In this document: one piece after another, positions 1-8,057 of the stretch
How the letters are laid out: each line of letters starts with the position of its first letter
Numbering within the stretch: the stretch's first letter is position 1
Assembly: GCF_958304185.1 (NCBI RefSeq)
Contig: NZ_OY284433.1
Location: 1,984,001 to 2,048,000 of the forward strand
From: an uncultured Erythrobacter sp.
GTDB taxonomy: Bacteria; Pseudomonadota; Alphaproteobacteria; Sphingomonadales; Sphingomonadaceae
Length of the DNA stretch: 64,000 nucleotides
Direction of reading: 5' to 3'
Notes under the pieces: generated by a model
Told to the model about the DNA's origin: nothing
Database searches by the model: none
What the model saw: only the letters and a program-made list of their open reading frames with translations
Position numbers and translations under genes: made by a program

Positions 1-344
1 GCATCCAGAGCAGCGCTGAACGGCGTTTCGCGCGCGGTGATGTCGTTGCTTTCATCCACCGCCGACACGTCGGCTAGGCCAAGCGTGGTGACGGTCGCGA
101 ACAAGCCGGGGGTGACCCATGCGCCGCCCGCGTCGATGACAACATCGGTCGAGAAGGTCTGGCCTGGGGTAGGCGCTCCCGCGAACACCACCTTGCCATC
201 GTCCACGATCACGACGCCGCCCTCAATCGGGGCGCCGCCGTCACCGACCACCAGTTTGGCGTTGGTGACGACCATGTCCTGGGCGAAGGCAGGCGATGCG
301 GTAAGGGCCAGAACGCTGGCCGCTGTGATGAGGAGGCGCTTCAC
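1..344 (-). CDS. Secreted amidohydrolase, N-terminal part (cut by window edge)
   Basis: Only the first ~114 residues lie in the window; the gene runs off the left edge. It starts at a GTG (344) that overlaps the TGA of the upstream amidohydrolase in a GTGA arrangement, so the two are probably translationally coupled. The N-terminus (MKRLLITAASVLALTA... AFA/QD) is a clear Sec signal peptide. The following residues (VTNAKLVVGDGGAPIEGGVV, then VIDAGGAWVTPGLF) are the small beta-sandwich region that opens amidohydrolase-superfamily proteins of the imidazolonepropionase-like group. The metal-binding residues lie outside the window, so the substrate cannot be judged. It is inferred to be a periplasmic metal-dependent hydrolase acting with its upstream paralogue. 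Confidence 0.85.
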   Translation of the reverse strand, partial: MKRLLITAASVLALTASPAFAQDMVVTNAKLVVGDGGAPIEGGVVIVDDGKVVFAGAPTPGQTFSTDVVIDAGGAWVTPGLFATVTTLGLADVSAVDESNDITARETPFSAALD

Positions 345-1765
345 TTCACATCTCCTTCGCCGGGCTGGCCAAGCTCGAAATCGCTGACGGGCCGTGTCTT
401 GGGGTTCATCGCATCGAACATCAGCGCGCCGTCGATCCAGACCTTCTCGGGCCGCGAATAGACGCTCAGCGGATCGCCGTTCCACAGCACCACATCGGCC
501 ATCTTGCCGGTCTCAAGGCTGCCGGTCATGTCGGAAATGCCCATCGCCTTGGCCGCGTTGTAAGTGAGCCACTGGATCACGGTCGCATCGGGGATGTCGA
601 TCCCGACCCGCGCACCGGCGGCTTGCGCCTTGGCGGCTTCCTGATTGAGGCGTTGGATATCGTTCTGGTCATCCGAGTGGATCACCACGCAGGCGCCCTC
701 GCGCTGGAGGAAGGCCGCGTTTTCCAGAATGCCGTCGTAGCTTTCCATCTTGAAGCCGTACCAGTCGGCCCAGATCGCGCTGCACACGTCGTTTTCGCGC
801 AGCAGATCGCCGATCTTGTAAGCCTCGACCGCGTGGTGGAAGGCGGCGACCTTGTAGCCCATCTCCTTGGCCATATCGAGCACCAGCGCCATTTCGTCCG
901 CGCGGTAGCAGTGGTTCTGGATCAGGATTTCGCCCTTGAGCACGCCTACCAGCGTCTCCTTGCCGAGATCGCGCTTGGCTTTCGGGTCGTTGGCATAGTC
1001 AATCGCGCCGAGCCACGTTTCGCGGTTGACCGCAAGGTTGCCCATCCGGGTCGAAGGCATCCGGCCACGGCTGCCATAGACCCGCTTGGGGTTCTCTCCG
1101 CAGGCCATCTTCATCGAATAGGGCGCGCCGGGGAACTTCATCCCCTGCATGGTGCGCGCGGGCACGTTCTTGAGCGTCACCGACCGCCCACCCATCAGGT
1201 TGGCCGAGCCGGGGAGGATTTGCAGAGCAGTGATCCCGCCATTCGCCAGCGCGCGGCTGAAGCCGGGGTCTTGAGGCCAGACGGAATGTTCGGCCCAGAC
1301 TTCGGGCGTGGTCGGCGCGGTGGCTTCGTTGCCGTCGGAATGGGCTTCCACGCCGGGCGAGGGATAGTCGCCCAAGTGCGAGTGGATGTCGATGATGCCG
1401 GGGGTGACGAACTTGCCGGTGCCGTCGAACACCGCAATGTCGGCCGGGATCGGCGTATCGGGGCCGCCGACCGAGGTGATCTTGCCGCCCGACATGAACA
1501 CCACGCCGTTCTCGATCTTGCCGCCCTTGCCATCATAGATCGTCGCGCCGCGGATCGCGGTGGCGATGTTGGGGTAGGGCTTGTAGGTCGACGCGAAGAC
1601 CGGATCGCCTGCCGGCGCGGCGGCGAATTCCTTGTCATCGGACTTGTCCGATGCGCTGGCGGTATCGCCGCTACCGCCGGTGGTCGCGCAGGCAGACAGC
1701 GCCAACGCGCTTGCCAAAGTGGCCAGCGCGCCTGTGCGCGCTCGCAATTTGAAGTGTGAAAGCAT
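341..1765 (-). CDS. Amidohydrolase-family lipoprotein
   Basis: A full-length amidohydrolase (474 aa from the chosen start). The ATG at 1765 has a GGGAAAGG ribosome site just upstream; a frame extension to 1792 lacks one. The N-terminus carries a lipobox (LALSAC followed by ATTGG), so the protein is probably a lipoprotein exported to the cell envelope. VTPGIIDIHSHLGDYPSPGV contains the HxH metal site, and later histidine/aspartate motifs (IQNHCYRADE, AFHHAVEAYK, VIHSDD) match the metal and catalytic positions of imidazolonepropionase-like amidohydrolases. The C-terminal GSLETGKMADVVLWNGDPL closes the beta-sandwich. Its stop overlaps the next amidohydrolase start, so the two form an operon. The substrate is unknown; cyclic amides or dipeptides are possible. 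Confidence 0.9.
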   Translation of the reverse strand: MLSHFKLRARTGALATLASALALSACATTGGSGDTASASDKSDDKEFAAAPAGDPVFASTYKPYPNIATAIRGATIYDGKGGKIENGVVFMSGGKITSVGGPDTPIPADIAVFDGTGKFVTPGIIDIHSHLGDYPSPGVEAHSDGNEATAPTTPEVWAEHSVWPQDPGFSRALANGGITALQILPGSANLMGGRSVTLKNVPARTMQGMKFPGAPYSMKMACGENPKRVYGSRGRMPSTRMGNLAVNRETWLGAIDYANDPKAKRDLGKETLVGVLKGEILIQNHCYRADEMALVLDMAKEMGYKVAAFHHAVEAYKIGDLLRENDVCSAIWADWYGFKMESYDGILENAAFLQREGACVVIHSDDQNDIQRLNQEAAKAQAAGARVGIDIPDATVIQWLTYNAAKAMGISDMTGSLETGKMADVVLWNGDPLSVYSRPEKVWIDGALMFDAMNPKTRPVSDFELGQPGEGDVK

Positions 1766-1855
1766 CGAAAACCTTTCCCGTTTCCCTGTCACATTGTGTG
1801 ACGGGAAACGGGCAGGTTGTCTATGCAGCTCGACGATTAAAGTGTCAGGCCAGCG

Positions 1856-3466
1856 TTACTCGGCGGGACGAGTAGCGGGATAGCCCTCGTCCGCACCTTC
1901 AAACGTGGGGGCGACCTTTTCGTCCGCAAGCGTATCGAGGTGCATCCACTTCTTCACAATCGGGCTGACCAGCAGCACGGCCACAGCCGCACCGATCGCG
2001 ATCCAGCCGAACACTTCGTAGATGTCGAGCAGGCCCTGCTTGGTCATCACCCCGTCATGGCCGCCGGTCGCTTCGCCGATCTTGCCAGCGACGAAATTGC
2101 CGACCGCGGTCATGTAGAACCAGGCGCCCATGATGAGGCTGGCAAGGTGCTTGGGCGCGAGCCGGTTCATGGCTGACAGGCCGACAGGCGAAAGGCACAG
2201 CTCGGCGGTGGTGGCGAAGAAGTAATAGGCAAAGACCAGCAGAACCGGGGTCATCGCGGCAATGCCATAGGCTTCCGCCCCCCACACCAGCACGAGATTG
2301 GCAAGGCCCATCTGCGCCAGCGCCAGCCCGAACTTGGCGGGAGCTGAAGGCTCTTTGCCCTTGCGCCCCAGCCACTGCCACAGCCCGGCAAACAGCGGGG
2401 CAAGCAGGATGATGTAGATCGGGTTGATCGACTGGAAGATACCCGCAGGCACCCCGCTGCGATCGACAAACTTGTCGGTGAACTGGTTCATCGACCCGCC
2501 CGCCTGTTCAAACAGGCCCCAGAACAGCGGGTTGAGGCTGATCAGGAACAAGATCGCGAACATCCGTTCACGCGGCTCTTTTTCGAGCTTGAAGCTTTCG
2601 AACAGCACATAGCCCAGCAGCGACAGGCCTGAGACGATCAGCAGCGTCTGGATGACGTCCTGATACTGCACCAGCGCCCAGATCACGGCGACTGCAGCGA
2701 CACCGATACCATAGAGGCTGTATTCCGTCCCCTTGGCGAGCGGCCGGGGAGCTTCACCCGCGCCGCCCAGCGTTGACTTGCCGAGGACGAAGACAACGAG
2801 GCCCAGCAGCATCCCGATCCCGGCAAGGCCGAAGCCGAAGCCCCAGCCAACCGTCTGGCCGAGATAGGCGACCAAGATCGTCCCGATCGCCGCGCCGACG
2901 TTGATGCCCATGTAGAAGATCGTGTAAGCGCCGTCGCGGCGGATATCGGTCATCGGGTAAAGTTGGCCGACCATCACCGAGATGTTGGCCTTCAGGAAGC
3001 CCGAGCCGACGATGATGAAGGCCAGCGCCGCCCAGAATATGTTGATCGTGGGATCGTCCTGCCCGCCAGTGCCTTCCACCGCCATCAGCGAGTGGCCCAC
3101 CGCCAGCAGCAAGCCGCCGAACAGAACCGCCTTGCGCTGGCCGAGATAGCGGTCAGCCAACCAGCCGCCGAGCACCGGAGTGATGTAGACGAGGCTGGCA
3201 TAAGCACCGAGGATCAGGTTCGACTTGCCCTCGGTGAAGTCCCAATGCTGGGCCAGATAGAACACCAGAATCGCACGCATGCCGTAGTAGGAAAAGCGTT
3301 CCCACATCTCGGCGAAGAACAGCATGTAGAGGCCCTTGGGGTGCCCGGCGAACTCGGGCTCCTTCTGCACCGCGATCTTGCTGCCAATCGCAAGAAACAC
3401 GATCAGCACGACCACGGCGATGGCCGCAATCCAATCGGCCTCCGCCCACAGCGAAATATCTTTCAT
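1856..3466 (-). CDS. POT/PTR2-family proton-dependent oligopeptide transporter
   Basis: A 536-residue polytopic membrane protein. Near the N-terminus it has the POT signature EMWERFSYYGMRAILVFYL with the E-x-x-E-R-F motif used for proton coupling. A dozen or more hydrophobic segments follow, with the second signature region around FYMGINVGAAIG and the GLFEQAGGSMNQF segment typical of bacterial di-/tripeptide:H+ symporters. The ATG at 3466 is preferred because GGGGA lies 8 nt upstream; an upstream ATG (MGIEF) has no ribosome site. It faces the GntR-type gene across ~200 bp, so that regulator may control it. Together with the neighbouring exported amidohydrolases this suggests use of peptides or cyclic amides (inference). 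Confidence 0.93.
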   Translation of the reverse strand: MKDISLWAEADWIAAIAVVVLIVFLAIGSKIAVQKEPEFAGHPKGLYMLFFAEMWERFSYYGMRAILVFYLAQHWDFTEGKSNLILGAYASLVYITPVLGGWLADRYLGQRKAVLFGGLLLAVGHSLMAVEGTGGQDDPTINIFWAALAFIIVGSGFLKANISVMVGQLYPMTDIRRDGAYTIFYMGINVGAAIGTILVAYLGQTVGWGFGFGLAGIGMLLGLVVFVLGKSTLGGAGEAPRPLAKGTEYSLYGIGVAAVAVIWALVQYQDVIQTLLIVSGLSLLGYVLFESFKLEKEPRERMFAILFLISLNPLFWGLFEQAGGSMNQFTDKFVDRSGVPAGIFQSINPIYIILLAPLFAGLWQWLGRKGKEPSAPAKFGLALAQMGLANLVLVWGAEAYGIAAMTPVLLVFAYYFFATTAELCLSPVGLSAMNRLAPKHLASLIMGAWFYMTAVGNFVAGKIGEATGGHDGVMTKQGLLDIYEVFGWIAIGAAVAVLLVSPIVKKWMHLDTLADEKVAPTFEGADEGYPATRPAE

Positions 3467-3667
3467 GAATTCGATCCCCATCGAATGGTTAAGCGGTGCC
3501 TCACCACACCGCCGCAATGGGACGGCACCCTAGCGCCTGTTGCGCCCGTGTGAAGCTTTTGTTGCGCGGGCACGTAACGCTTCATGCATCGCTGCGCACA
3601 AGCCTCCTCGCCTTGACCGCATGGCTGTATTATGGCACTGATGCACCTCGCAAGGGACACTGCTGCT

Positions 3668-4021
3668 ATGAACCCCAACCGCCCAAGCTCCAACCGGCCC
3701 GTCTATCTCAAGCTGCGCGATCAGATCGCCGCTGCCATCATTGATGGCGTTTATCCGGAAGGCGCGATGCTTCCCTCGGTGCGGGCGCTGGCGGCGGAGC
3801 AGGGGGCGAACCCGCTCACAGTCGCCAAAGCCTATCAGCAATTCCAGAACGACGGCTTCGTCGAAGTGCAGCGCGGCGTCGGCATGTATGTCGTGCGCGG
3901 CGCGGCCGAGCGGCTGCGCGCCACTGAACGCGAGACGTTTCTGCGCGAGGAATGGCCTGAAATCCGCAGTCGGATGCGACGCCTTGGCCTTGATCCAGCA
4001 AATCTCGCGATCGTTTTGTAA
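3668..4021 (+). CDS. Small GntR-family (YtrA-type) transcriptional regulator
   Basis: 117 residues from the ATG at 3668, which has AAGGGA about 10 nt upstream; in-frame ATGs further upstream are possible. The protein is essentially one winged helix: PVYLKLRDQIAAAIIDGVYP, then LPSVRALAAEQGANPLTVAK as the helix-turn-helix and FVEVQRGVGMYVV as the wing. After that comes only a short ~35-residue helical tail, too small for a FadR- or HutC-type ligand domain. This is the YtrA subgroup, which usually regulates a neighbouring transporter. The divergent POT transporter is the obvious candidate target. Confidence 0.85.
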   Translation: MNPNRPSSNRPVYLKLRDQIAAAIIDGVYPEGAMLPSVRALAAEQGANPLTVAKAYQQFQNDGFVEVQRGVGMYVVRGAAERLRATERETFLREEWPEIRSRMRRLGLDPANLAIVL

Positions 4022-4100
4022 GGTTCTGGCTTACTGACATTAATGCAGGTTGCGGGCTTTCCCGATTTCTGACAGTTTGCCCATACTCTTCAGCAACGGG

Positions 4101-4115
4101 TTGCATATCTTGCAA
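4101..4115. promoter_or_regulatory. Short inverted repeat upstream of ihfB
   Basis: TTGCATATCTTGCAA is a perfect 5-bp inverted repeat around a 5-nt centre, lying ~120 bp before the ihfB start in the 212-bp gap after the GntR gene. It looks like a dimer-binding operator, but no regulator can be assigned from sequence. It may be chance. Confidence 0.25.
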
Positions 4116-4233
4116 AGCTGAGAGTAAAGGGGGCCGCTCCTCGGGTCGGGGGCGCGTAAACGAAACGACGGGGTAACCCGCATTTGCGACGTGATATGGC
4201 GGCGAGACCGTCCGTGGGCGTCGGGAGATCGCG

Positions 4234-4512
4234 ATGATCAGATCCGAATTGCTGCAGGAACTGCACAAGGATAATCCAGAGCTTCGCGCGGATGAAATCG
4301 AACAGGTGGTCGACATCTTCTTCGATGAAATCGCGCAACGGCTGGCCGAAGGCGGCCGGGTCGAACTGCGTGGCTTTGGTGCCTTTTCGACGCGAGAGCG
4401 TGAAGCGCGGAGCGGACGCAATCCGCGCACCGGCGAAACAGTGGACGTGCCTTCCAAGCGCGTGCCCTATTTCAAGGCCGGCAAGGAAATCCGCGAGCGG
4501 CTGAACAAGTAA
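4234..4512 (+). CDS. ihfB: Integration host factor, beta subunit
   Basis: 92 residues, the normal length for an HU/IHF subunit. The sequence begins MIRSELLQELHKDNPELRAD, has the beta-arm region RVELRGFGAF and the DNA-intercalating arm signature GRNPRTGETVDVPSKRVPYF, and ends GKEIRERLNK. The N-terminal MxxSEL and C-terminal FKxGKEIRxR pattern fit the IHF beta subunit better than HU. GGGAG lies 6 nt before the ATG. IHF heterodimers bend DNA at specific sites in transcription, replication initiation and recombination; the alpha subunit must be encoded elsewhere. Confidence 0.92.
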   Translation: MIRSELLQELHKDNPELRADEIEQVVDIFFDEIAQRLAEGGRVELRGFGAFSTREREARSGRNPRTGETVDVPSKRVPYFKAGKEIRERLNK

Positions 4513-4672
4513 GCGGCCCTGCGCTTCGCCAAGAGCGGTTATCGGGACCGCCTCTGGACGAAGCGCAAGGAACAGCTGCACCGCTGCCGTCGCGATGATC
4601 GGCCAACACGGCCGTAAGGAGCCGTGTGTCCGCCGAGTGCAACCGCACCGATAACTGCCAGCACCACCCAAA

Positions 4673-4750
4673 CCGGCCCAAAGGGCCGCGAGGGCACGCG
4701 CCCGACCCGCAGGCGCTCAAGCCCGCAGGGCTTGAAACAGCGCCGAGGAC
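4673..4750. repeat. Structured intergenic repeat, copy A
   Basis: This sits between the converging ihfB and antiporter genes. It contains GGCCC-AAA-GGGCC, then a second stem TCAAGCCC-GCA-GGGCTTGA, and ends GCGCCGAGGA. The same order of blocks recurs at 63167-63236 in the same orientation and the same context. There the second stem is shortened symmetrically (TCGCCC-GAA-GGGCGA). It may work as a bidirectional 3'-end or terminator element, or be a mobile palindromic repeat. A further GC hairpin (GCGCCCGC/GCGGGTGC) follows at about 4751-4770. Confidence 0.65.
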
Positions 4751-4780
4751 GCGCCCGCGGAGGCGGGTGCGCAACACAGA

Positions 4781-6466
4781 TCACGCCACCTTGCGCGGCC
4801 GCACTTCGTCATGAGCGAGGCTCGGCACCGGCAGCGCGCGTTGTTCGCCCAGGGCGGCGAAGACCAGTTCGATCATCCGCTCTCCCCCGCCGCTCAGGCT
4901 CATATCGACTGGCAGCATACCGAGCGCAGCGATCTCGTCGATCTCGTCCGACCCCGGCACCGCGATGATCCGCGCCAATCCGGGCATCCGTTGCTGCGCT
5001 AAGGGCGTGACCTCACGCGAGACCGAGGTATCGCCGGTCGCCACCACCAGCACCTGCCGCCGGTCGATCCCGATCGCGTCCCAGCTGCGCGGGTCGGCCG
5101 GGTTGGCGCGGTGGACGTGGTAGCCATCGGCCAGCGCCAGCTGGAAGCGGTCATGATCCGCTTCGAGTGCGAGGTAGCCAATTTCATTGAATGCCAGCGC
5201 ATCGGCTAGCGTACGACCCGCCGACGTCATGCCGATGATCAGCACCGGCGCGTCATCACCCGCCAGCTTCATGTCCGGCGGCCCGGCGCGCAGGCGTCCG
5301 GCCAGCTTGCGCCCGATGTTCGACACCAGCGGCGTGACCGCTAGGCTGATCGCGATCGCGGTGACCATCGCCGAAACCAGCCGTGGCTCAGCCAGTCCCG
5401 CCACCGCAGGCAGCGCCAGCAGCACCAGCGTGAACTCGCTCCCCTGCCCGAGCAGGAAGCCCAATTGGATCGAGCCGGGCACCGACCAGCGGTTGAGCAG
5501 CGCGGCCACCACGTTGAAGGCGCATTTGAGCACAATCATTCCGAGCGTCACCGCCACCACCAGCATCCAGTCCGCCACCAGCAGCGCCGGATCGATGCTG
5601 AGCCCGACCGAGATGAAGAAGAAGCTGAGGAACAGCCCGCGAAACGCGTCGATTTCGGTCTGCACCAAGATGCGATAGCGCGAATCCGCCACGGCCATCC
5701 CGCCGAGGAACGCCCCCAGCGTCAGCGATAGCCCCGCCATCCCCGTCGCCCACCCAGCGGCGAGCGCGATGAACAGCGCGGTTGCGGTATAGACCTCGGT
5801 CGTTCCGGCGCGGGCGATCAGGTTGAACAACGGCTCGGTCAGGTAACGCGCGAACAGCACCGCGATTCCGAATGCGGCGAGCGCCTTGGCCCCCGCCAAC
5901 CCCAGCGCAGGCGCCAGCGCCCCACCGCTCGCCAATGCACCGGCGGTCACCAGTAGCAGAATCGCGGCAATGTCCTGAAAGATGAGGATCGATTGCGCGG
6001 CGCGGCCGACCGGGCAATCCTCCTGCCCACGCTCACGCACCAGTCCGATCACGACGGCGGTGGAGGACAGGCCCATGCCGAACCCGGCAATGATCGCAAA
6101 CGCCACCGGCAGGCCGAACGCGATGAACAGCGCCGCAAAGGCCCCGCCCGCCACCACCATCTGCAAGCTGCCAAAGCCGAAGATATTGCCCGCCTCAGCG
6201 CGGATCCGCCCCAGCGAGAAGTGCAGGCCGAGATTGAACAGCAGGAACATCACCCCCGCCTCGGCCATCGCGGCCACCACCGGCCCGCGAAAATCGGACG
6301 CCATGCCGAGGCTCGCCAGCCCGAGCCCCAGCCCGAGATAGCCGACGATTGGGTTCAGCCGCAGCGCCCGGCTCGCCAGCGCCGCGCCGATCCCGAGGCC
6401 CAGCAGCGAAATCGCCGGCTGGATGGTCGCCACCACCGAATGCGCGTCAGATGCTTCGCCCGCCAT
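4781..6466 (-). CDS. CPA2-family monovalent cation:proton antiporter (KefB/YbaL-like)
   Basis: 561 residues. The ATG at 6466 is chosen because GGGG lies ~7 nt upstream. The first ~390 residues form about 12 membrane segments of a Na+/H+ exchanger domain, including GFGMGLSSTAVVIGLVRERG, LFNLGLHFSLGRIRAE and FFFISVGLSIDP, all hallmark CPA2 stretches. The C-terminal ~150 residues form a cytosolic Rossmann-like RCK/TrkA-N domain (APVLIIGMTSAGRTLADAL). Its glycine pattern is GxTSAG rather than the usual GxGxxG, so nucleotide binding may be altered. It most likely extrudes K+ or Na+ for pH or electrophile stress. It converges on ihfB with a structured repeat between them. Confidence 0.88.
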   Translation of the reverse strand: MAGEASDAHSVVATIQPAISLLGLGIGAALASRALRLNPIVGYLGLGLGLASLGMASDFRGPVVAAMAEAGVMFLLFNLGLHFSLGRIRAEAGNIFGFGSLQMVVAGGAFAALFIAFGLPVAFAIIAGFGMGLSSTAVVIGLVRERGQEDCPVGRAAQSILIFQDIAAILLLVTAGALASGGALAPALGLAGAKALAAFGIAVLFARYLTEPLFNLIARAGTTEVYTATALFIALAAGWATGMAGLSLTLGAFLGGMAVADSRYRILVQTEIDAFRGLFLSFFFISVGLSIDPALLVADWMLVVAVTLGMIVLKCAFNVVAALLNRWSVPGSIQLGFLLGQGSEFTLVLLALPAVAGLAEPRLVSAMVTAIAISLAVTPLVSNIGRKLAGRLRAGPPDMKLAGDDAPVLIIGMTSAGRTLADALAFNEIGYLALEADHDRFQLALADGYHVHRANPADPRSWDAIGIDRRQVLVVATGDTSVSREVTPLAQQRMPGLARIIAVPGSDEIDEIAALGMLPVDMSLSGGGERMIELVFAALGEQRALPVPSLAHDEVRPRKVA

Positions 6467-6581
6467 GCTGCGCCCCTGTTGTGTGAATATCCTCGCCGAA
6501 ATGGGCGATGATGCGCCGACTGGCAAGCTTTCGGGCAAGCTCTGGCATTGGAACGGTATTCTGTGGCAAGGGCCTGATCAT

Positions 6582-6666
6582 GCGGGCGTGGCGGAATGGT
6601 AGACGCCGGGGACTTAAAATCCCCTGAGCTTTGCTCGTGCGGGTTCGAGTCCCGCCGCCCGTACCA
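6582..6666 (+). tRNA. tRNA-Leu (anticodon UAA)
   Basis: A complete 85-nt class II tRNA. The acceptor stem GCGGGCG pairs with CGCCCGT (one G-U pair), followed by discriminator A and an encoded CCA. The anticodon loop ACTTAAAAT is flanked by GGGG/CCCC arms and gives anticodon TAA. A long variable arm (TGAGCTTTGCTCGTG) marks a leucine/serine-type tRNA, and the T-arm GCGGG-TTCGAGT-CCCGC is canonical. It reads UUA codons, rare in a genome this G+C-rich. No duplicated 3' end or integrase is seen nearby, so it is not visibly used as an attachment site. Confidence 0.96.
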
Positions 6667-6757
6667 GATAAGTGATTCAGCCTAAGTAATGCAGTTTGAT
6701 GTCTAGGCAGTCATTATCTCCCCCTTAACGTCTTCTACCTATTTCCGTTCTGGGAAC

Positions 6758-6777
6758 ATGGGACAGGCGCGTCCCAT
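6758..6777. promoter_or_regulatory. Inverted repeat in the leader of the PilZ gene
   Basis: ATGGGAC and GTCCCAT form a perfect 7-bp inverted repeat around a 6-nt centre, between tRNA-Leu and the PilZ gene. If the PilZ protein starts at 6830, this lies ~55 nt upstream in a likely 5' leader. It could be an operator or an RNA hairpin. If translation instead began at 6758, the repeat would be coding. Confidence 0.3.
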
Positions 6778-6829
6778 ACATGTCTCGCCAGTGCCAGGAC
6801 CAGGGGCTGTCGGGTTGGGACAACAGGGC

Positions 6830-7471
6830 ATGGACATAGCGACGAATACCGCACGTCTCGAAGAAGCACCCGATACGCTCGGCGCGGAACAGCGCGCCGC
6901 GCCGCGTTTCACATTACTGATCCGCGCAGCCAAACTGGTCTCGGCGCAGGGGGAGTTCGTGTGCGTGATCCGCGACGTTTCGGAAACCGGGGTAAGCGTT
7001 CGCCTGTTCCATGCCCTGCCCAGCTGCAAAGATTACGCGCTGCACATGCCCGCCGGAGCGACCTACGAAGTCACCTGTGTGTGGCAGCGGGAGAACGAAG
7101 CCGGCTTCACCTTTGCGCACAGCGTTGAGGTCGGCCAACTGGTCAATGAAGCGAGCGATTATCCCAAGCGCGGGCTCAGGCTCGGCGTGTGTTTCCCGGT
7201 GATGGTCCACACCTTGTCGGGCAGTTTCGATGCGGTGGTCGAAAACCTCTCACAGCAGGGTGCGCGGATCACCTGCGACCAGCTGCTGGCGATCGACCAG
7301 AATGTGCGGATCGCTGCGCCGGGCCTGGCGGACAAGACCCGCGAAGTCCGCGCCAAGGTGCGCTGGCGGCGTGAACATCAGTATGGAGTGGTGTTCGACG
7401 ACACCTTCACCTTAGGCGAATTCGCGCGGCTGGCGGCCCAGCTTCAGGCACCGGCACTGCTCGGCGAGTAG
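6830..7471 (+). CDS. Tandem PilZ-domain protein (c-di-GMP receptor candidate)
   Basis: 213 residues from the ATG at 6830; the frame is open upstream to 6758, but that extension is low-complexity. Two PilZ-like domains follow each other. The first has RAAPR (the RxxxR motif) and DVSETG (D/NxSxxG), the consensus for cyclic-di-GMP binding. The second has NLSQQG but a weaker arginine motif (KRGLR). There is no attached enzymatic domain, signal peptide or membrane segment, so the protein is probably a cytosolic effector or adaptor. It has no operon partner. The ribosome site is weak (GGGA ~10 nt upstream), so the start is uncertain. Confidence 0.82.
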   Translation: MDIATNTARLEEAPDTLGAEQRAAPRFTLLIRAAKLVSAQGEFVCVIRDVSETGVSVRLFHALPSCKDYALHMPAGATYEVTCVWQRENEAGFTFAHSVEVGQLVNEASDYPKRGLRLGVCFPVMVHTLSGSFDAVVENLSQQGARITCDQLLAIDQNVRIAAPGLADKTREVRAKVRWRREHQYGVVFDDTFTLGEFARLAAQLQAPALLGE

Positions 7472-7482
7472 CTTGCCCGAAA

Positions 7483-7971
7483 TCAGGCCGGCACGAACTT
7501 CATCGCGACCCCGTTGATGCAGTGGCGCTTGCCGGTAGGCTTAGGGCCGTCGTCGAAGATGTGCCCCAGATGCCCGCCGCAATCGGCGCAGTGCACTTCG
7601 GTGCGGGGGTAGCCGATCACGTAATCGGTCGACGTGCCGACCGCGCCCTTGTCGATCGCCTGCCAGAAACTCGGCCAGCCGGTGCGGCTGTCATACTTGT
7701 GCGCCGAGGCATAGAGCGGGTTCGCGCAGCCTGCGCACGCGAAGGTGCCCTTGCGCTTTTCCTTGTCGAGCGGCGAGGTGAAGGCGCGTTCCGTCCCTGC
7801 CTGCCTCAGCACATAGAACTGATCCTTGGTCAGCGCCTTGCGCCATTCGGCCTCGGTTCTGCCCTTGGGATAGTTCTTGGCTTCCGCGGGCGCGGCGGAG
7901 CAGGCGCCGATAAACGGCAGCGCAGCGCCAATGGCGAGCAGGCGGCGGCGATCAATCACAGGCAGGCGCAT
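7483..7971 (-). CDS. msrB: Peptide-methionine (R)-S-oxide reductase, exported Tat lipoprotein
   Basis: 162 residues. The core is a complete MsrB domain: EAEWRKALTKDQFYVLRQAG, two zinc CxxC pairs (CAGC and CADC), GWPSFWQAI and the catalytic cysteine in RHCINGVAMKF. Unlike the common cytosolic MsrB it has an N-terminal twin-arginine signal (DRRRLLAIGA) ending in a lipobox (PFIGAC/SAAP), so it is predicted to be exported folded and lipidated. Its role would be repair of oxidised methionine in envelope proteins. The start at 7971 is favoured over 7986 because GGAAC lies ~8 nt upstream and the signal peptide is then of normal length. Confidence 0.93.
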   Translation of the reverse strand: MRLPVIDRRRLLAIGAALPFIGACSAAPAEAKNYPKGRTEAEWRKALTKDQFYVLRQAGTERAFTSPLDKEKRKGTFACAGCANPLYASAHKYDSRTGWPSFWQAIDKGAVGTSTDYVIGYPRTEVHCADCGGHLGHIFDDGPKPTGKRHCINGVAMKFVPA

Positions 7972-8057
7972 CGGGTGGTGTTCCATCTAGGGGGCTTGAA
8001 CGTCCTGTCCTTAATACGCCCGGAACACGCCTGAGGTTTCACCTGCCCATCCCGCGA

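Noticed and set aside
623-1759. 378-codon + strand frame opposite the amidohydrolase lipoprotein
   Set aside because: Antisense shadow of a clear amidohydrolase; low-complexity His/Arg/Gly composition.
6582-6666. tRNA-Leu as an integration site
   Set aside because: No integrase, no repeated tRNA 3' end and no composition change on either side.
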